This document shows positions 18,828 through 28,465 of a stretch of DNA of 64,000 nt, piece after piece (position 1 is the stretch's first letter; each line of letters opens with the position of its first letter). The DNA is from Saprospiraceae bacterium (GTDB lineage: Bacteria; Bacteroidota; Bacteroidia; Chitinophagales; Saprospiraceae). A program made the translations under genes and the position numbers. The notes beneath the pieces were generated by a model. The model saw only the letters and a list, made by a program, of their open reading frames with translations. It ran no database searches and was not told where the DNA came from. The stretch is taken from NCBI GenBank assembly GCA_016715985.1, contig JADJXD010000001.1, positions 2,418,001-2,482,000 of the forward strand, in the 5' to 3' direction.

Positions 18828-19490
18828 ATGTTCAGATACCTAAATATTTTTTCTTTCTTACTTTTCAGCATTACAGTTAATGCACAAAATCCAATTCAGG
18901 GACGGGAAACCCGCATTACATTGGAAGGTCAGGTTTTTTCTGCTATCATCACAGAGGATGGCGACACGCTTATCCTGGCGGATCTGGACAATGTAAGTAT
19001 TACTGCTCTTCGTAAATTTAATAATGATGACGAATATAGAAAATATATGCGTTTCAGAAATTATGCACTTCGTGTATATCCTTATGCAAAAGAGGCAATC
19101 AGGATTTACAGAGAGCTGGAATATGCTTCCTTACATTTGTCCAAAAAAGAAAAAAAGAAAAAACTAAAAGAACTTGAAGTACAACTTACAGCAGAATTTG
19201 AAGAACCCTTAAAAAACCTCACCAAACTTCAGGGTAAAATCATGATTAAGATGATCGAAAAAGAGATAAATAAGCCTATTTATTATCTTATTAAAGAAGT
19301 GAAAGGAGGTTTCAATGCATTTTACTGGCATCAGTTTTCCAAACTGTACAGTTATGATCTGAAAGAAGGTTATAATCGTGGTGACTATCCGATACTTGAC
19401 GCAGTGTTACAGGATTTTGATGTTTCTTACCGGATTGAAAATGAGACCAATATGAAATACATTAAAATTAACCGAAGTGAAAGCAAATAA
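18828..19490 (+). CDS. DUF4294 family exported protein
   Basis: A 220-residue protein with a signal peptide (cleavage near VNAQ) and the DUF4294 signature: EDGDTLILADLDNVSI, then the YRKYMRFRNYALRVYPYAKEAIRIYREL block and GGFNAFYWHQFSKLYSYDLKEGYN. The family is essentially restricted to Bacteroidota and has no known function. I start at ATG 18828 rather than an upstream TTG at 18822. TAATTTTG at 18789-18796 is a good -7 element. The end overlaps the mevalonate decarboxylase start by 14 bp, indicating coupled translation. Confidence 0.78.
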   Translation: MFRYLNIFSFLLFSITVNAQNPIQGRETRITLEGQVFSAIITEDGDTLILADLDNVSITALRKFNNDDEYRKYMRFRNYALRVYPYAKEAIRIYRELEYASLHLSKKEKKKKLKELEVQLTAEFEEPLKNLTKLQGKIMIKMIEKEINKPIYYLIKEVKGGFNAFYWHQFSKLYSYDLKEGYNRGDYPILDAVLQDFDVSYRIENETNMKYIKINRSESK

Positions 19491-20559
19491 TAATTCTGAC
19501 ACACCTGATGGCTTTTCCGGTCGAATTGGTTGGCAATGTCCTTCCAATCTGGCTATCATTAAATATTGGGGTAAATATGGGCGTCAGTTACCAAAAAATC
19601 CTTCCATTAGTTTTACATTGAGTGAAGCAGCCACCAGAACATTTATTGATTTCCACAAGACAGACCAACTTACCGCCAATAAATTGAATGTTCGTTTTCG
19701 TTTTGAAGGTGTTGAAAATAAACCGTTTTCTGACAGGATAACATTATTTTTGAGTAGTATTTATGAAGAATTTTTTTCATTTCTCCCGGGATTGCATCTG
19801 AATATAGAGAGCAGTAATTCTTTTCCGCACAGCAGTGGTATAGCTTCATCTGCTTCTTCAATGGGGGCTTTGGCACTTTGTCTTTGTGACATTGAGTGGA
19901 AACTTTCAGGTAAAGAATATGATGATTCTTTTTATCAGAAAGCCTCTTTGATAGCCCGTTTAGGAAGTGGAAGCGCTTGTAGATCCATTTATTCAGGAAT
20001 GGCACTTTGGGGTGCCCATGCGGATGTTGTCGGGTCTTCAGATTTGTATGCTATTCCATTTGAAGATAAAATTCATCCTGTGTTTAAGACCTTTCATGAT
20101 GATATACTGATCGTTAGCAGTCGTGAAAAATCAGTTTCGTCCAGTGCAGGTCATTCTCTGATGAATAATAATGTTTATGCACCTGCCAGATATGAACAGG
20201 CAAACCTTCGGTTAATTCAATTGATAGCTCACTTAAAGCAAGGTGATGTTTCAGGTTTTGGAAATATCTGCGAAGACGAAGCTTTGACCCTTCACGCCTT
20301 GATGATGTGCTCTGACCCATCTTATATGTTGATGGAATCCGGTACTGTTGCAATCATTCAAAAAATCAGACAATTCAGATTTGAAAATAATATACCGGTA
20401 TATTTCAGCCTGGATGCGGGTCCAAATATTCACCTGTTGTATCCTGATGAATTCAGAAAAGAAGTATCGCTTTTTCTGAATTCTGAGCTGTTGGCATATT
20501 GTGAAGATGGAAGAGTAATCAGAGATAAGGTCGGAAGCGGACCACAAAAATTAATATGA
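19477..20559 (+). CDS. mvaD: Diphosphomevalonate decarboxylase family (GHMP)
   Basis: A 360-residue GHMP-superfamily enzyme. The N-terminal PSNLAIIKYWGKYG..LPKNPSISFTL block and the glycine/serine-rich ATP loop FPHSSGIASSASSMGALALCL are typical of mevalonate 5-diphosphate decarboxylases, which convert mevalonate diphosphate to isopentenyl diphosphate. SGSACRSIYSGMALWGA and DAGPNIHLL are further conserved blocks. The only plausible start is GTG 19477, within the end of the DUF4294 gene. Related mevalonate 3,5-bisphosphate decarboxylases cannot be fully excluded. The rest of the mevalonate pathway is not in this window. Confidence 0.86.
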   Translation: MKANNNSDTPDGFSGRIGWQCPSNLAIIKYWGKYGRQLPKNPSISFTLSEAATRTFIDFHKTDQLTANKLNVRFRFEGVENKPFSDRITLFLSSIYEEFFSFLPGLHLNIESSNSFPHSSGIASSASSMGALALCLCDIEWKLSGKEYDDSFYQKASLIARLGSGSACRSIYSGMALWGAHADVVGSSDLYAIPFEDKIHPVFKTFHDDILIVSSREKSVSSSAGHSLMNNNVYAPARYEQANLRLIQLIAHLKQGDVSGFGNICEDEALTLHALMMCSDPSYMLMESGTVAIIQKIRQFRFENNIPVYFSLDAGPNIHLLYPDEFRKEVSLFLNSELLAYCEDGRVIRDKVGSGPQKLI

Positions 20560-20560
20560 C

Positions 20561-21082
20561 ATGCACAGAATCAGTTTATTTTTAATGATGCTTTTTAACA
20601 GCCTGAATGTTTTTTCTCAATTTTCAAAAGATGCTTCATGCCAAAATGCTCGTTTTGACAAAAAAGTCGATAGTTATCTCTCATATTCTGTACCAGTAAT
20701 CAGTGTTGATGAAGCATTCCGGTCAAAGGATAATTTTGTTTTTCTGGATGCACGGGAGAAAGATGAATACAATATTTCACATCTTCCCGGGGCTGTGTAT
20801 GTTGGCTATGATGATTTTGATATCAAAAAAATGAACAACATACTTAAAGACAAAAAAATTGTTGTTTACTGTTCCATTGGTTACAGAAGTGAAAAAATTG
20901 CTTCCAAACTCCGTAAATCCGGGTATAAAAATGTGTTCAATTTATATGGAAGCATTTTTGAATGGGCTAATTCAGGTTATGAAATTGAAGACATTGCCGG
21001 AAAAAAGACAAATCAATTACATACCTACAATAAAAATTGGAGCCAGTGGGTTACCAATCCGTTGATCGTTAAAAAATGGTAG
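20561..21082 (+). CDS. Secreted rhodanese-like domain protein
   Basis: A 173-residue protein with a signal peptide (about 1-20) and one rhodanese domain: FLDAREKDEYNISHLPGAVYVGYDDF, then the active-site loop VVYCSIGYRSEKIA with the catalytic Cys. It would transfer or bind sulfane sulfur in the periplasm. It starts 1 bp after the stop codon of the decarboxylase gene, so the two are probably co-translated; a functional link is not obvious. Confidence 0.85.
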   Translation: MHRISLFLMMLFNSLNVFSQFSKDASCQNARFDKKVDSYLSYSVPVISVDEAFRSKDNFVFLDAREKDEYNISHLPGAVYVGYDDFDIKKMNNILKDKKIVVYCSIGYRSEKIASKLRKSGYKNVFNLYGSIFEWANSGYEIEDIAGKKTNQLHTYNKNWSQWVTNPLIVKKW

Positions 21083-21115
21083 AACGTTCATTATAAACAA
21101 GCAGACCGGACTGAA

Positions 21116-22252
21116 ATGGATAAAAAATATGACATTACATTATTTGGAGCAACAGGATTTACGGGTCAGATAATTTCAAAATATCTCGCTGAAAAAAGTT
21201 CCTCTGAAAATATTATCTGGGCCATTGCAGGTCGTAATGAAGCTAAACTTATTGAAGTTCAAAAGTCATTGCATGGAGTCATTCCGGACATTGTAATAGC
21301 TGATGTTAAAGATAAGATTTCATTATCAGAGATGTGCAGACAATCCCGGGTTTTAATGAATGCCGTTGGTCCTTTCAATTGGTATGGTCTCTCCGTAGTG
21401 GAGTCCTGCATTCAACATAATTGTCATTATCTGGATATTACAGGTGAACCAACATTTGTGCATGATTGTTTTGTAAAATATCATCAGAAAGCGGAAGAAA
21501 ACAATATCACCGTTGTAAATTGCTGTGGTTTTGATAGTATTCCTGCAGATTTTGCAACCTGGGTAACTGTTCAAAAACTGCCAGTCGATCAACCTAAATC
21601 TGTTCGATGTTTTGTTCGGACTAATGCTACTTTCTCCGGAGGAACACTTACAACTGCAATCAATGCCCTTTATCAGCAGTCAAAAGGCAGAAAGGCCAGT
21701 TTGAAATATAAAAAAAATCCACTTGCGCCGGTTCTGAAAAGAAATATTCATTTCAATCCAGATATAAATGGTTGGGCTATACCGATGCCGGTAGTAGATC
21801 CTCATATTGTAAAGAGAAGCGCATTCCGTATGCCTGAAATCTATGGAGAAGCTTTTTCTTATGGTCAGTTTTTTGTACGCTCGTCTTTTGGGAAAGTTGT
21901 AAAAACGATTTTCCCGATTGTAATTGCAGGATTAATGGTTCGGTTTAAGTTTTTCAGAGATTGGCTTTACCGTAAATTTAAGCCGGGAACCGGACCGTCA
22001 GAAACCAGAAGAAATATAAGTAAATTTGAAGTTATTTGTATCGGTGAGTTAGGAAATTTAAAAGTTAAGACTGTCTTTTCAGGTGGTGATCCCGGATATG
22101 ACGAAACTGCAAAAATGTTCTCTCAGAGTGCTTTTTGTATTTTGAACAAGCAAAAAGAAAATAGTCTGAAATTTGGTGTTTTAACCCCGGTGGAAGCATT
22201 GAATCAAGAACTAATACACAGATTAAAGAAAGAAGGCATCGTTATAGATTAA
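21116..22252 (+). CDS. Saccharopine dehydrogenase-like / trans-acting enoyl reductase family
   Basis: A 378-residue Rossmann protein starting DITLFGATGFTGQIISKYL (GxxGxxG) with NAVGPFNWYGLSVVESCIQHNCHYLDITGE, the block shared by saccharopine-dehydrogenase-like oxidoreductases and the mycobacterial trans-acting enoyl reductases. A hydrophobic segment near 265-285 fits the membrane-associated SCCPDH-type subgroup. The substrate is probably a lipid or fatty acyl chain (inference only). It follows the rhodanese gene by 33 bp on the same strand. Confidence 0.8.
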   Translation: MDKKYDITLFGATGFTGQIISKYLAEKSSSENIIWAIAGRNEAKLIEVQKSLHGVIPDIVIADVKDKISLSEMCRQSRVLMNAVGPFNWYGLSVVESCIQHNCHYLDITGEPTFVHDCFVKYHQKAEENNITVVNCCGFDSIPADFATWVTVQKLPVDQPKSVRCFVRTNATFSGGTLTTAINALYQQSKGRKASLKYKKNPLAPVLKRNIHFNPDINGWAIPMPVVDPHIVKRSAFRMPEIYGEAFSYGQFFVRSSFGKVVKTIFPIVIAGLMVRFKFFRDWLYRKFKPGTGPSETRRNISKFEVICIGELGNLKVKTVFSGGDPGYDETAKMFSQSAFCILNKQKENSLKFGVLTPVEALNQELIHRLKKEGIVID

Positions 22253-22408
22253 AAACGATGATACTGGTCATTAAATGATTTGATTGTGATCAGGTTTATG
22301 CAGAAATTATTTTCAGAACTTGACATTTATCTTATTTTAGCTTAATTTTATGTCTATTTAGAAGAATTTCTGAATAATATTTTATCGTCCATTCTAAAAT
22401 GTTTCAAT

Positions 22409-23059
22409 ATGAAAAGTGTAGGTATCATTGGTTCAGGACCAGTGGGCATAGCATTAGCTAAAGGATTTATAAGTAATGGCTACCCAACCATAATCGGTTC
22501 AAGGGATGAAAAAAAGAGAAATGAATTGGAAGAACAGATAGGATGTGGCATTAATACAGGTTCCTTTGAAGAAGTTGCAGCAACAAGTGATATAATTGTT
22601 CTTGCCGTAAAAGGTAGTGTGGCACTAAAAGCATTACAATTGGCAGGTAAAGAAAATTTAAGGAATAAAGTAATTATTGACACAACAAATCCCATTGCTG
22701 ATCAGGCACCCGAAAATGGAGTATTGGTTTATTTCCAGACAGAAAAACCTTCATTGATGGAAACGTTACAGACAAATATTCCGGATGGGAATTTTGTTAA
22801 AGCTTTCAGTTGTGTAGGTAGTTCACATATGATACAACCCGACTTTGAATTGAAGCCAAGTATGTTTATTTGTGGAAATAATACTGAAGCAAAACAAGAA
22901 GTTGGCGATATTTTACATCATTTTGGCTGGGAAACAGAAGACATGGGAAATGCGGAAGCTGCCAGAGCTATAGAACCATTAGCAATGCTTTGGTGCATTC
23001 CGGGATTTAGAGAAAACCAGTGGAATCACGCATTCAAATTATTGAAAAAAAGCAAGTAG
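22409..23059 (+). CDS. NADP(+)-dependent F420-type oxidoreductase / NAD(P)-binding protein
   Basis: A 216-residue protein with the N-terminal SVGIIGSGPVGIALAKGFISNGY nucleotide site and IVLAVKGSVALKAL, typical of the NADP oxidoreductase (F420-dependent-like) family. In Bacteroidota these proteins are not known to use F420, so only an NAD(P)-dependent reductase role is supported. TTNPIADQAP and FSCVGSSHM are the other family-conserved blocks. It is monocistronic: 156 bp follow the previous gene and the next gene is convergent. Confidence 0.78.
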   Translation: MKSVGIIGSGPVGIALAKGFISNGYPTIIGSRDEKKRNELEEQIGCGINTGSFEEVAATSDIIVLAVKGSVALKALQLAGKENLRNKVIIDTTNPIADQAPENGVLVYFQTEKPSLMETLQTNIPDGNFVKAFSCVGSSHMIQPDFELKPSMFICGNNTEAKQEVGDILHHFGWETEDMGNAEAARAIEPLAMLWCIPGFRENQWNHAFKLLKKSK

Positions 23060-23072
23060 TGCCCGAAGGAAA

Positions 23073-23642
23073 TTAAATGGTTTTCCTGACAAATTTTGTC
23101 AGAATTACTATGTTCTGATCGTTTATTTTACCCTCAATCTGCTCAGGATTATCTGTGACCAGTGTAATTCTTCGGACTGATGTGCCACGTTTAGCTGTAA
23201 AGTTGGCCCCTTTCACGTCCAGATCTTTAATTAACACAACTGTGTCTCCGGCTTTCAGTACATGGCCATTACTATCTTTGTGGATTGTATTATCGCCAAA
23301 ACTGCCTTCTGCCCATTCGAGGGTTTCATCATCCAGATAATTCATACCTATCAGATCCTGTGCCCAGTCCTGATCACTCATAGCCTGCAGCATTCTGTAA
23401 GAAAGTACTTGTACGGCAGGCACAGGACTCCACATACTGTCATTCAGGCATCTCCAATGTGTGACATCCATTTTTTCCGGACTTTCAACCTGCTCTAAAC
23501 AGGTATCACAAAGTGCTACTTGTTCATCCACAATATTTCCGGTTTTTGGCGCTACAATGTACGTATTAAGCTTACTTTTTGCACCGCATATTTCACATTT
23601 CGATCCGCATCTGGCAGTAAGTTCTGTGGATAAAAGACTCAT
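23073..23642 (-). CDS. PhnA (YjdM) family protein
   Basis: A 189-residue cytosolic protein with an N-terminal zinc ribbon (CGSKCEICGAK and ALCDTCLEQ) and a C-terminal SH3-like PhnA domain (DSNGHVLKAGDTVVLIKDLDVKGANFTAKRGTSVRRI). Despite the name, PhnA is not phosphonoacetate hydrolase and its role is unclear. The length is on the long, Bacteroidota-typical side compared with about 111 residues in E. coli. A TACCTTTG -7 element lies at plus 23664-23671 on the minus strand. Confidence 0.87.
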   Translation of the reverse strand: MSLLSTELTARCGSKCEICGAKSKLNTYIVAPKTGNIVDEQVALCDTCLEQVESPEKMDVTHWRCLNDSMWSPVPAVQVLSYRMLQAMSDQDWAQDLIGMNYLDDETLEWAEGSFGDNTIHKDSNGHVLKAGDTVVLIKDLDVKGANFTAKRGTSVRRITLVTDNPEQIEGKINDQNIVILTKFVRKTI

Positions 23643-23663
23643 ACTCTTTAAATTTTAGAAAAA

Positions 23664-23671
23664 CAAAGGTA
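23664..23671 (-). promoter_or_regulatory. -7 element upstream of phnA-like gene
   Basis: TACCTTTG on the minus strand, 22 bp upstream of the start codon, is a full match to TAnnTTTG; the -33 element is not clear. Confidence 0.4.
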
Positions 23672-23758
23672 GGGCAATAAAGTCTGGTATTTACATTTAA
23701 GTTTTACAATCGTAAAATAAATACAATCATTAAATAAATAAACATCATTGCGGCAATA

Positions 23759-25336
23759 TCAGTTATTTGATTCCGAATCTTTTACGTATAATGTTGCACC
23801 TTGTAAAAGTGTCAGTATTTTGTTAGGACCGGTGATGATAGAACGAACAGCTATATTCATGTTTTGAGGTATGACAGGATTCACGCCGGTGTTATTCTCA
23901 GAAATGATGACATGATGACATTGTTGTGGAAGTGAGAGGAGACTCCAGTTTGACCTGTTTGTCCAGTCAGTATCATTTGCCATCCAAATATTTGTATCCT
24001 CAGTCGTGATGGTCACAGAGATGGAGGACATTTCTCCTTTTGCCCAATTTTTGTTGTAGGGAGTCACTTGGATGGAGTGTGAGGTAGCTTCCAAATCCCA
24101 AATTACATCAACGGTATGCGATGTTATAGATGGATTGGATATCGTACCTCCGGTAATATTCCATTCGAAGTATTTTGCCAAGCCTGATTCAACAGAATAG
24201 GTTTGCTCGGGACTGGAATTGCAGACGTTAACATTCCCTTCTAATGTATGTACTGCAGGTTTAAGACACTGATTATAAAACCAACCGGAAACATTGGGAA
24301 GTATATCATCATACAGACTGTTTGATGTGGCTTCATGTACACCGTGACCTCTGTTTGTGTAACTATTAAATTGATATGGCAGTCCTAATCCGGTTGCAGC
24401 CTGTGAAATAGGTAAACTTCCATAAACAATTGGGAGGTCGCTACCCACCACCAGATAACTTATATCACCAAAAGGCTCTCCTGATGTGTAAGGAACTGTA
24501 CCATCGTCCTGACTGTGAAATAGCAAGGCAGAAGGATCGATTGCAGACTCGATATATGCAGTACTTCCAACCGCACCAGCTAAACTGAATAATGCGTTGG
24601 CGTGTCCACTGAAACTTTGATTATTACCAACACAATCCAGACAACCCTGATTCGGGCAGGCACAATTAGAAAGGCCAAGAAATCCACAAGACTGCAACCA
24701 GGCATAAGTAGAAAGAGGTCGTTCGGTTTCTTTATCCAAAAACGCATTATGTAAAGCTACAAAAGCCCCCGCACTATGACCCCCGATAAAAATCTGGTCC
24801 GGATCAACTCTATAATTATTTGCTCCGGATGCATCAGCTCTGAAAAACCTTACTGCTGATCTGCCGTCTTGTATTCCTCTGTACACTGCTCGCATAGCAA
24901 GATCCTGATCAAACATATTCATACCTAAGCGATAGTCTATCAACGCCGTAACATATCCTCTTCTTGCCAAACCCTGCGCTATTAAACGCATACTCCAGTG
25001 ATCTTTGCTCCCTGCAACAAAACCACCTCCAAAACAAATAATTATTACAGGTCTTTTACCTATTGTATCTCCAACAGGCTTAAAGATATTCATGTAGAGA
25101 TTTACATTTGTTGTCTGATATTCTCTTACATTTAGGGGATAGCCTGTGACTGATTCATAAAATCCGCCGCCGGGATTAGGTCTGGGTACATTACTGCTGA
25201 ATAAAACATTGGTCGTTTCTGTTACAGTGGGAAAAATTTCATTGATGTACCTATCCGGTAAAAATTGACCTAAAACAGAAAATGAATTGACCATCAGAAT
25301 TATGCTATAAAAAAATTTAATCATACTTTTATTCAA
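23759..25336 (-). CDS. Secreted alpha/beta-hydrolase (carboxylesterase-like) with C-terminal Ig-like region
   Basis: A 525-residue exported protein: signal peptide (1-23), then an esterase/lipase domain (about 60-345) with an oxyanion region IICFGGGFVAGSKD, nucleophile in FIGGHSAGAFVAL and the His in YTNRGHGVHEA. From about 370 there is a PKD/Ig-like beta domain (KYFEWNITGGTISNPSITSHTVDVIWD), and from about 450 a W..xxNW-type beta segment common in type IX-exported proteins. No canonical type A sorting tail is obvious, so the export route is uncertain. It overlaps the upstream small gene by 8 bp, suggesting coupled translation. Confidence 0.82.
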   Translation of the reverse strand: MNKSMIKFFYSIILMVNSFSVLGQFLPDRYINEIFPTVTETTNVLFSSNVPRPNPGGGFYESVTGYPLNVREYQTTNVNLYMNIFKPVGDTIGKRPVIIICFGGGFVAGSKDHWSMRLIAQGLARRGYVTALIDYRLGMNMFDQDLAMRAVYRGIQDGRSAVRFFRADASGANNYRVDPDQIFIGGHSAGAFVALHNAFLDKETERPLSTYAWLQSCGFLGLSNCACPNQGCLDCVGNNQSFSGHANALFSLAGAVGSTAYIESAIDPSALLFHSQDDGTVPYTSGEPFGDISYLVVGSDLPIVYGSLPISQAATGLGLPYQFNSYTNRGHGVHEATSNSLYDDILPNVSGWFYNQCLKPAVHTLEGNVNVCNSSPEQTYSVESGLAKYFEWNITGGTISNPSITSHTVDVIWDLEATSHSIQVTPYNKNWAKGEMSSISVTITTEDTNIWMANDTDWTNRSNWSLLSLPQQCHHVIISENNTGVNPVIPQNMNIAVRSIITGPNKILTLLQGATLYVKDSESNN

Positions 25337-25769
25337 TTAATTTAGCAAAATGATGATGCAGACTATTCTGAAAAACCGGTTCACTTTTGTATTTGGTCAA
25401 AATATAATTATATCGATCATAATCCAATCCTATCTGAATACAGATTTGTTTTGTTCTGAGCTCTTTTTCTGTTTCCATTTGATTTTTGTGGGTTTGGATA
25501 CTAACCTTCAGAGCTTCGATATCTGGGCTATACGTTTTTTCATTCTTTTCTAATGTTCCAGCCAAATATTTTCCAAAATCTTCTGATGTGATATTGTGTT
25601 TCTTTAATAGTTTTATAATAATGCTGTCCGTGAGTGATGGAACTGATTTACTGAGTAAATATATCTCTGCAAATTTATCCAATTCGCTGCTTTGGATATC
25701 TGAAACGACCTGACCATTCACACGGCTAAAGAAGCAACATATAATAAATAAAATGGTGACTTTGTACAT
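25329..25769 (-). CDS. Small secreted protein, DUF4168-like
   Basis: A 146-residue protein with a signal peptide (cleavage near VNGQ) and an all-helical mature part; the tail QICIQIGLDYDRYNYILTKYKSEPVFQNSL resembles the Leu-rich helix pairs of DUF4168-type proteins. The identity is weak. It is the upstream partner of the secreted esterase (8-bp overlap), so a joint function is possible, but none can be named. Confidence 0.5.
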   Translation of the reverse strand: MYKVTILFIICCFFSRVNGQVVSDIQSSELDKFAEIYLLSKSVPSLTDSIIIKLLKKHNITSEDFGKYLAGTLEKNEKTYSPDIEALKVSIQTHKNQMETEKELRTKQICIQIGLDYDRYNYILTKYKSEPVFQNSLHHHFAKLIE

Positions 25770-25861
25770 CGGAAATGGATTTTTCAGATGTGAAATTATT
25801 AAAAGTTTTTAATTTTTTATTTGGAAACAAGTTTTTAAGTAATGAAAATTTATAAAAAAAT

Positions 25862-28105
25862 TTAAACCTTATAAAAACGACGGATTAAAACCGGTAAAAG
25901 TAATAAATCGCAGACTACTGCGGCAATTAAAGTCACTGATATCAATAACCCAATGGTAAGCGTGGGTGGATTGCTGGAAAAAATCATATTAAAAAAGCCA
26001 AAAAACAGAATGATACTTGTAAAAATAATCGCCTTGCCTGTTTCTCTTAATGTCAGCTTGATAGACCGTTCCACAGATTTGCCATCCTGAAGACAGAGTT
26101 TAAAACGACCTAAAAAATGTATCGTGTCATCTACTGCAATACCAAATATCAGAGCAAAAACAATAGAAATTCCCGCTTCAAGATTTATGCCCAGATAACC
26201 CATCAATCCTGCTGCAAAAATCAGGGGTATCGTATTTGGAATTACAGCAATCATCAGCATTCGCATAGATCGAAATAGCAATCCCATCAAAATGGAAATG
26301 ATAATGAGTGAAAGCCCCAGACCCGAAATAAGATCATTTGTAACATATTCAGCATTCTTATCCAAAATCAGACCTGTACCTGTCCTTTTTACGGTGATCA
26401 GAGAAGTATCCAGATTTTTATCTACCCAAGTGTCCAATCTTATACCCAATGCTTTGATGCTATCAGCTCCTATATCCGTTATTCGACTGGATAGTCTGGT
26501 TTTCGTTTTGTCTTTGGAAAGTAACACAGCCATCTCATTATCGGAAATCCTTTCAATCAATTTTTTAGATTTATTAAATTGTTCTTCTGATTCCGGAAAT
26601 ACGTACCCACTTTCTGTGTTGGATCTGTTTACTTTTTCGATACTTTTATACAAAGTGGCTAGTGAAACAATCGAGTTTATAACATTTGTACCTTGCAGTT
26701 TGTCCTCCAGCTTATCTACTTCTTTTACGACGGCATAACTGTCCGCTGAAACATTATTTTTAGTCATAATGGCAAACTCCAAAGGTCGGAATCCGGCATA
26801 ATTTTCTTCAAAATATTTGAAATCTTCTGTAATTTTTGATCCGATGGGTAAATTATCTTCTACGTTATAATTTGTGCTGATTTGTGTCATTCCGATGATT
26901 AAAAAAATAATAATACCCACCGACAAAGTACCTATAAGCTTCGCTTTATACTTTGTAAACCAATAAATTTTAATAAGAAAACGGTCCCATCTGTGAGATC
27001 TGTCATTCTCTGCAATAATTTTGTCTTTGTCAAAAAGGGCCAATATAGAAGTGGTAAAAAGTAAAACAGTTATGTAAGCCACCATTACACCAATAGCGGA
27101 ATTGACACCAAATTCTCTGACGGTCTGAATTTTGGATGTAAGCAATGTTGCAAAACCAATGGCTGTCGTAACTGAAGTGAACAACGTGGCCATACCGATC
27201 TCTTTAATCGTTATAGACATTGCTAATTCCTTGGTTTTGCCCTTTTTGAGTTCGTCAATATACTTGGAAAATATATGGATGACATCTGAAGACCCCACAA
27301 TCAGCATCAAAACCGGATAAAGTGCTGAAAGTGCATTCAGATTACGCCCCCATGCTCCTAATAGTCCCATAAAAAGAAGCAACCCCAATGCAATAGAACC
27401 AAGCGCAATGACGATACCGATAGGTTTTTTATATAAAAGTACCATGATGACGGTCACCAGAAAAATAGATACTATAAAAGATAGTAAAATTTCTTTTTTC
27501 TGAAATTCTACCAATTCTTTTTGAAAATTTGCTCTGCCCAGGAGATGGCTTTTCTCAAATCCATAAACTGTTATAAGTGAATCCAGCGCTTGTATTAATT
27601 TACCTGATTGAGACAGGTCGATATCCGGTATTGTTTTACACGCTACGACCAGTGATGTGGCCTTTTTGTCAATCAGACTATTGACTATACGGTCATCCTG
27701 AAGGACTCTGTTCCTGTCATTTTCATATTTGTCAGGTTCGTTCAAGTGTATAGCCGGAATGGCTGAATACCCAAATGGTGTTTTGACGGGATAATTAATT
27801 TGGGTTAGCGATTGTGTCTTAATAATGGAATGAATGTTTCTGACATCCAGACTAAAATTATGAAATTTATTTAAAAAGGTGGAATCAAAAACGGTAGGTT
27901 TGTTTTCAATTGCAATCAGAAGGAAGTTATCATCTGCTTCAAATTCTTTCGTAAAGTTTTTATAAAATTCAAGATCTTCGTCACCTTGCGGAAAAAACTG
28001 GTCAAATGAGAAAGTAAATCTAAGCGTAGTAATAAAATATGCACTGAATATAGCCAACACAACAAACAGCGTTATTATGCTTTTTCTGTATTCCATAAAC
28101 TTCAT
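25862..28105 (-). CDS. RND-superfamily (MMPL/HAE3-type) exporter
   Basis: A 747-residue membrane protein with 12 predicted segments in two halves, each with a periplasmic loop of about 150-200 residues, shorter than the HAE1 pump in this window. Half-repeat signatures: LYPVLMLIVGSSDVIHIFSKYIDE (first half) and ISIVFALIFGIAVDDTIHFLGRFKL (second half). This is the HAE3/MMPL-like group linked to lipid or hopanoid transport, and related to Patched-type proteins. The charged residues in the membrane segments (SSDVIH, VDDTIH) are the presumed proton relay. No adaptor gene is adjacent. Confidence 0.86.
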   Translation of the reverse strand: MKFMEYRKSIITLFVVLAIFSAYFITTLRFTFSFDQFFPQGDEDLEFYKNFTKEFEADDNFLLIAIENKPTVFDSTFLNKFHNFSLDVRNIHSIIKTQSLTQINYPVKTPFGYSAIPAIHLNEPDKYENDRNRVLQDDRIVNSLIDKKATSLVVACKTIPDIDLSQSGKLIQALDSLITVYGFEKSHLLGRANFQKELVEFQKKEILLSFIVSIFLVTVIMVLLYKKPIGIVIALGSIALGLLLFMGLLGAWGRNLNALSALYPVLMLIVGSSDVIHIFSKYIDELKKGKTKELAMSITIKEIGMATLFTSVTTAIGFATLLTSKIQTVREFGVNSAIGVMVAYITVLLFTTSILALFDKDKIIAENDRSHRWDRFLIKIYWFTKYKAKLIGTLSVGIIIFLIIGMTQISTNYNVEDNLPIGSKITEDFKYFEENYAGFRPLEFAIMTKNNVSADSYAVVKEVDKLEDKLQGTNVINSIVSLATLYKSIEKVNRSNTESGYVFPESEEQFNKSKKLIERISDNEMAVLLSKDKTKTRLSSRITDIGADSIKALGIRLDTWVDKNLDTSLITVKRTGTGLILDKNAEYVTNDLISGLGLSLIIISILMGLLFRSMRMLMIAVIPNTIPLIFAAGLMGYLGINLEAGISIVFALIFGIAVDDTIHFLGRFKLCLQDGKSVERSIKLTLRETGKAIIFTSIILFFGFFNMIFSSNPPTLTIGLLISVTLIAAVVCDLLLLPVLIRRFYKV

Positions 28106-28465
28106 ATAAACAAAATCCGGGTTTTATGATGGATTTCAGACCAAATAAAATATTTATCAAAATGTTTTTGTAGTGAGCATGAGTTCTAAAAACAATGTCT
28201 GAGAATTCATCTTTAAAAATGCTGATTATTGTGACTATGCTTTGAATAATAGGCAATGGTATGAATAACAAAGTCATTATAATTGAAATATAACAATTTT
28301 GCAACCCACAACCCACATTCCCTAAAGAGACGACCTCCCTGCATTAAAACTATTTGCAATAAAATGTGCATTCTGTTATACATACTAGTCAATGAAACAT
28401 TAGTGTTTTTGTATATTTTTGATTATCTTTGCACTCCAAATAAAAATAGGGTTAATCATATTTCT
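28106..28465. other. Intergenic region with gyrB promoter
   Basis: This 360-bp gap separates the divergent exporter and gyrB. I see no gene or repeat in it. TATCTTTG at 28424-28431 is the probable -7 element for gyrB; the upstream TTTG at 28408-28411 is too close (12 bp) to be a standard -33 element. Confidence 0.5.
28424..28431 (+). promoter_or_regulatory. -7 element of gyrB
   Basis: TATCTTTG matches TAnnTTTG 34 bp upstream of the ATG at 28466; it lies inside the longer open frame starting at 28283, arguing against that upstream start. Confidence 0.45.

Noticed and set aside
28283..28465. N-terminal extension of GyrB
   Set aside because: The extension lacks GyrB similarity and contains the probable promoter; the family start is at 28466.
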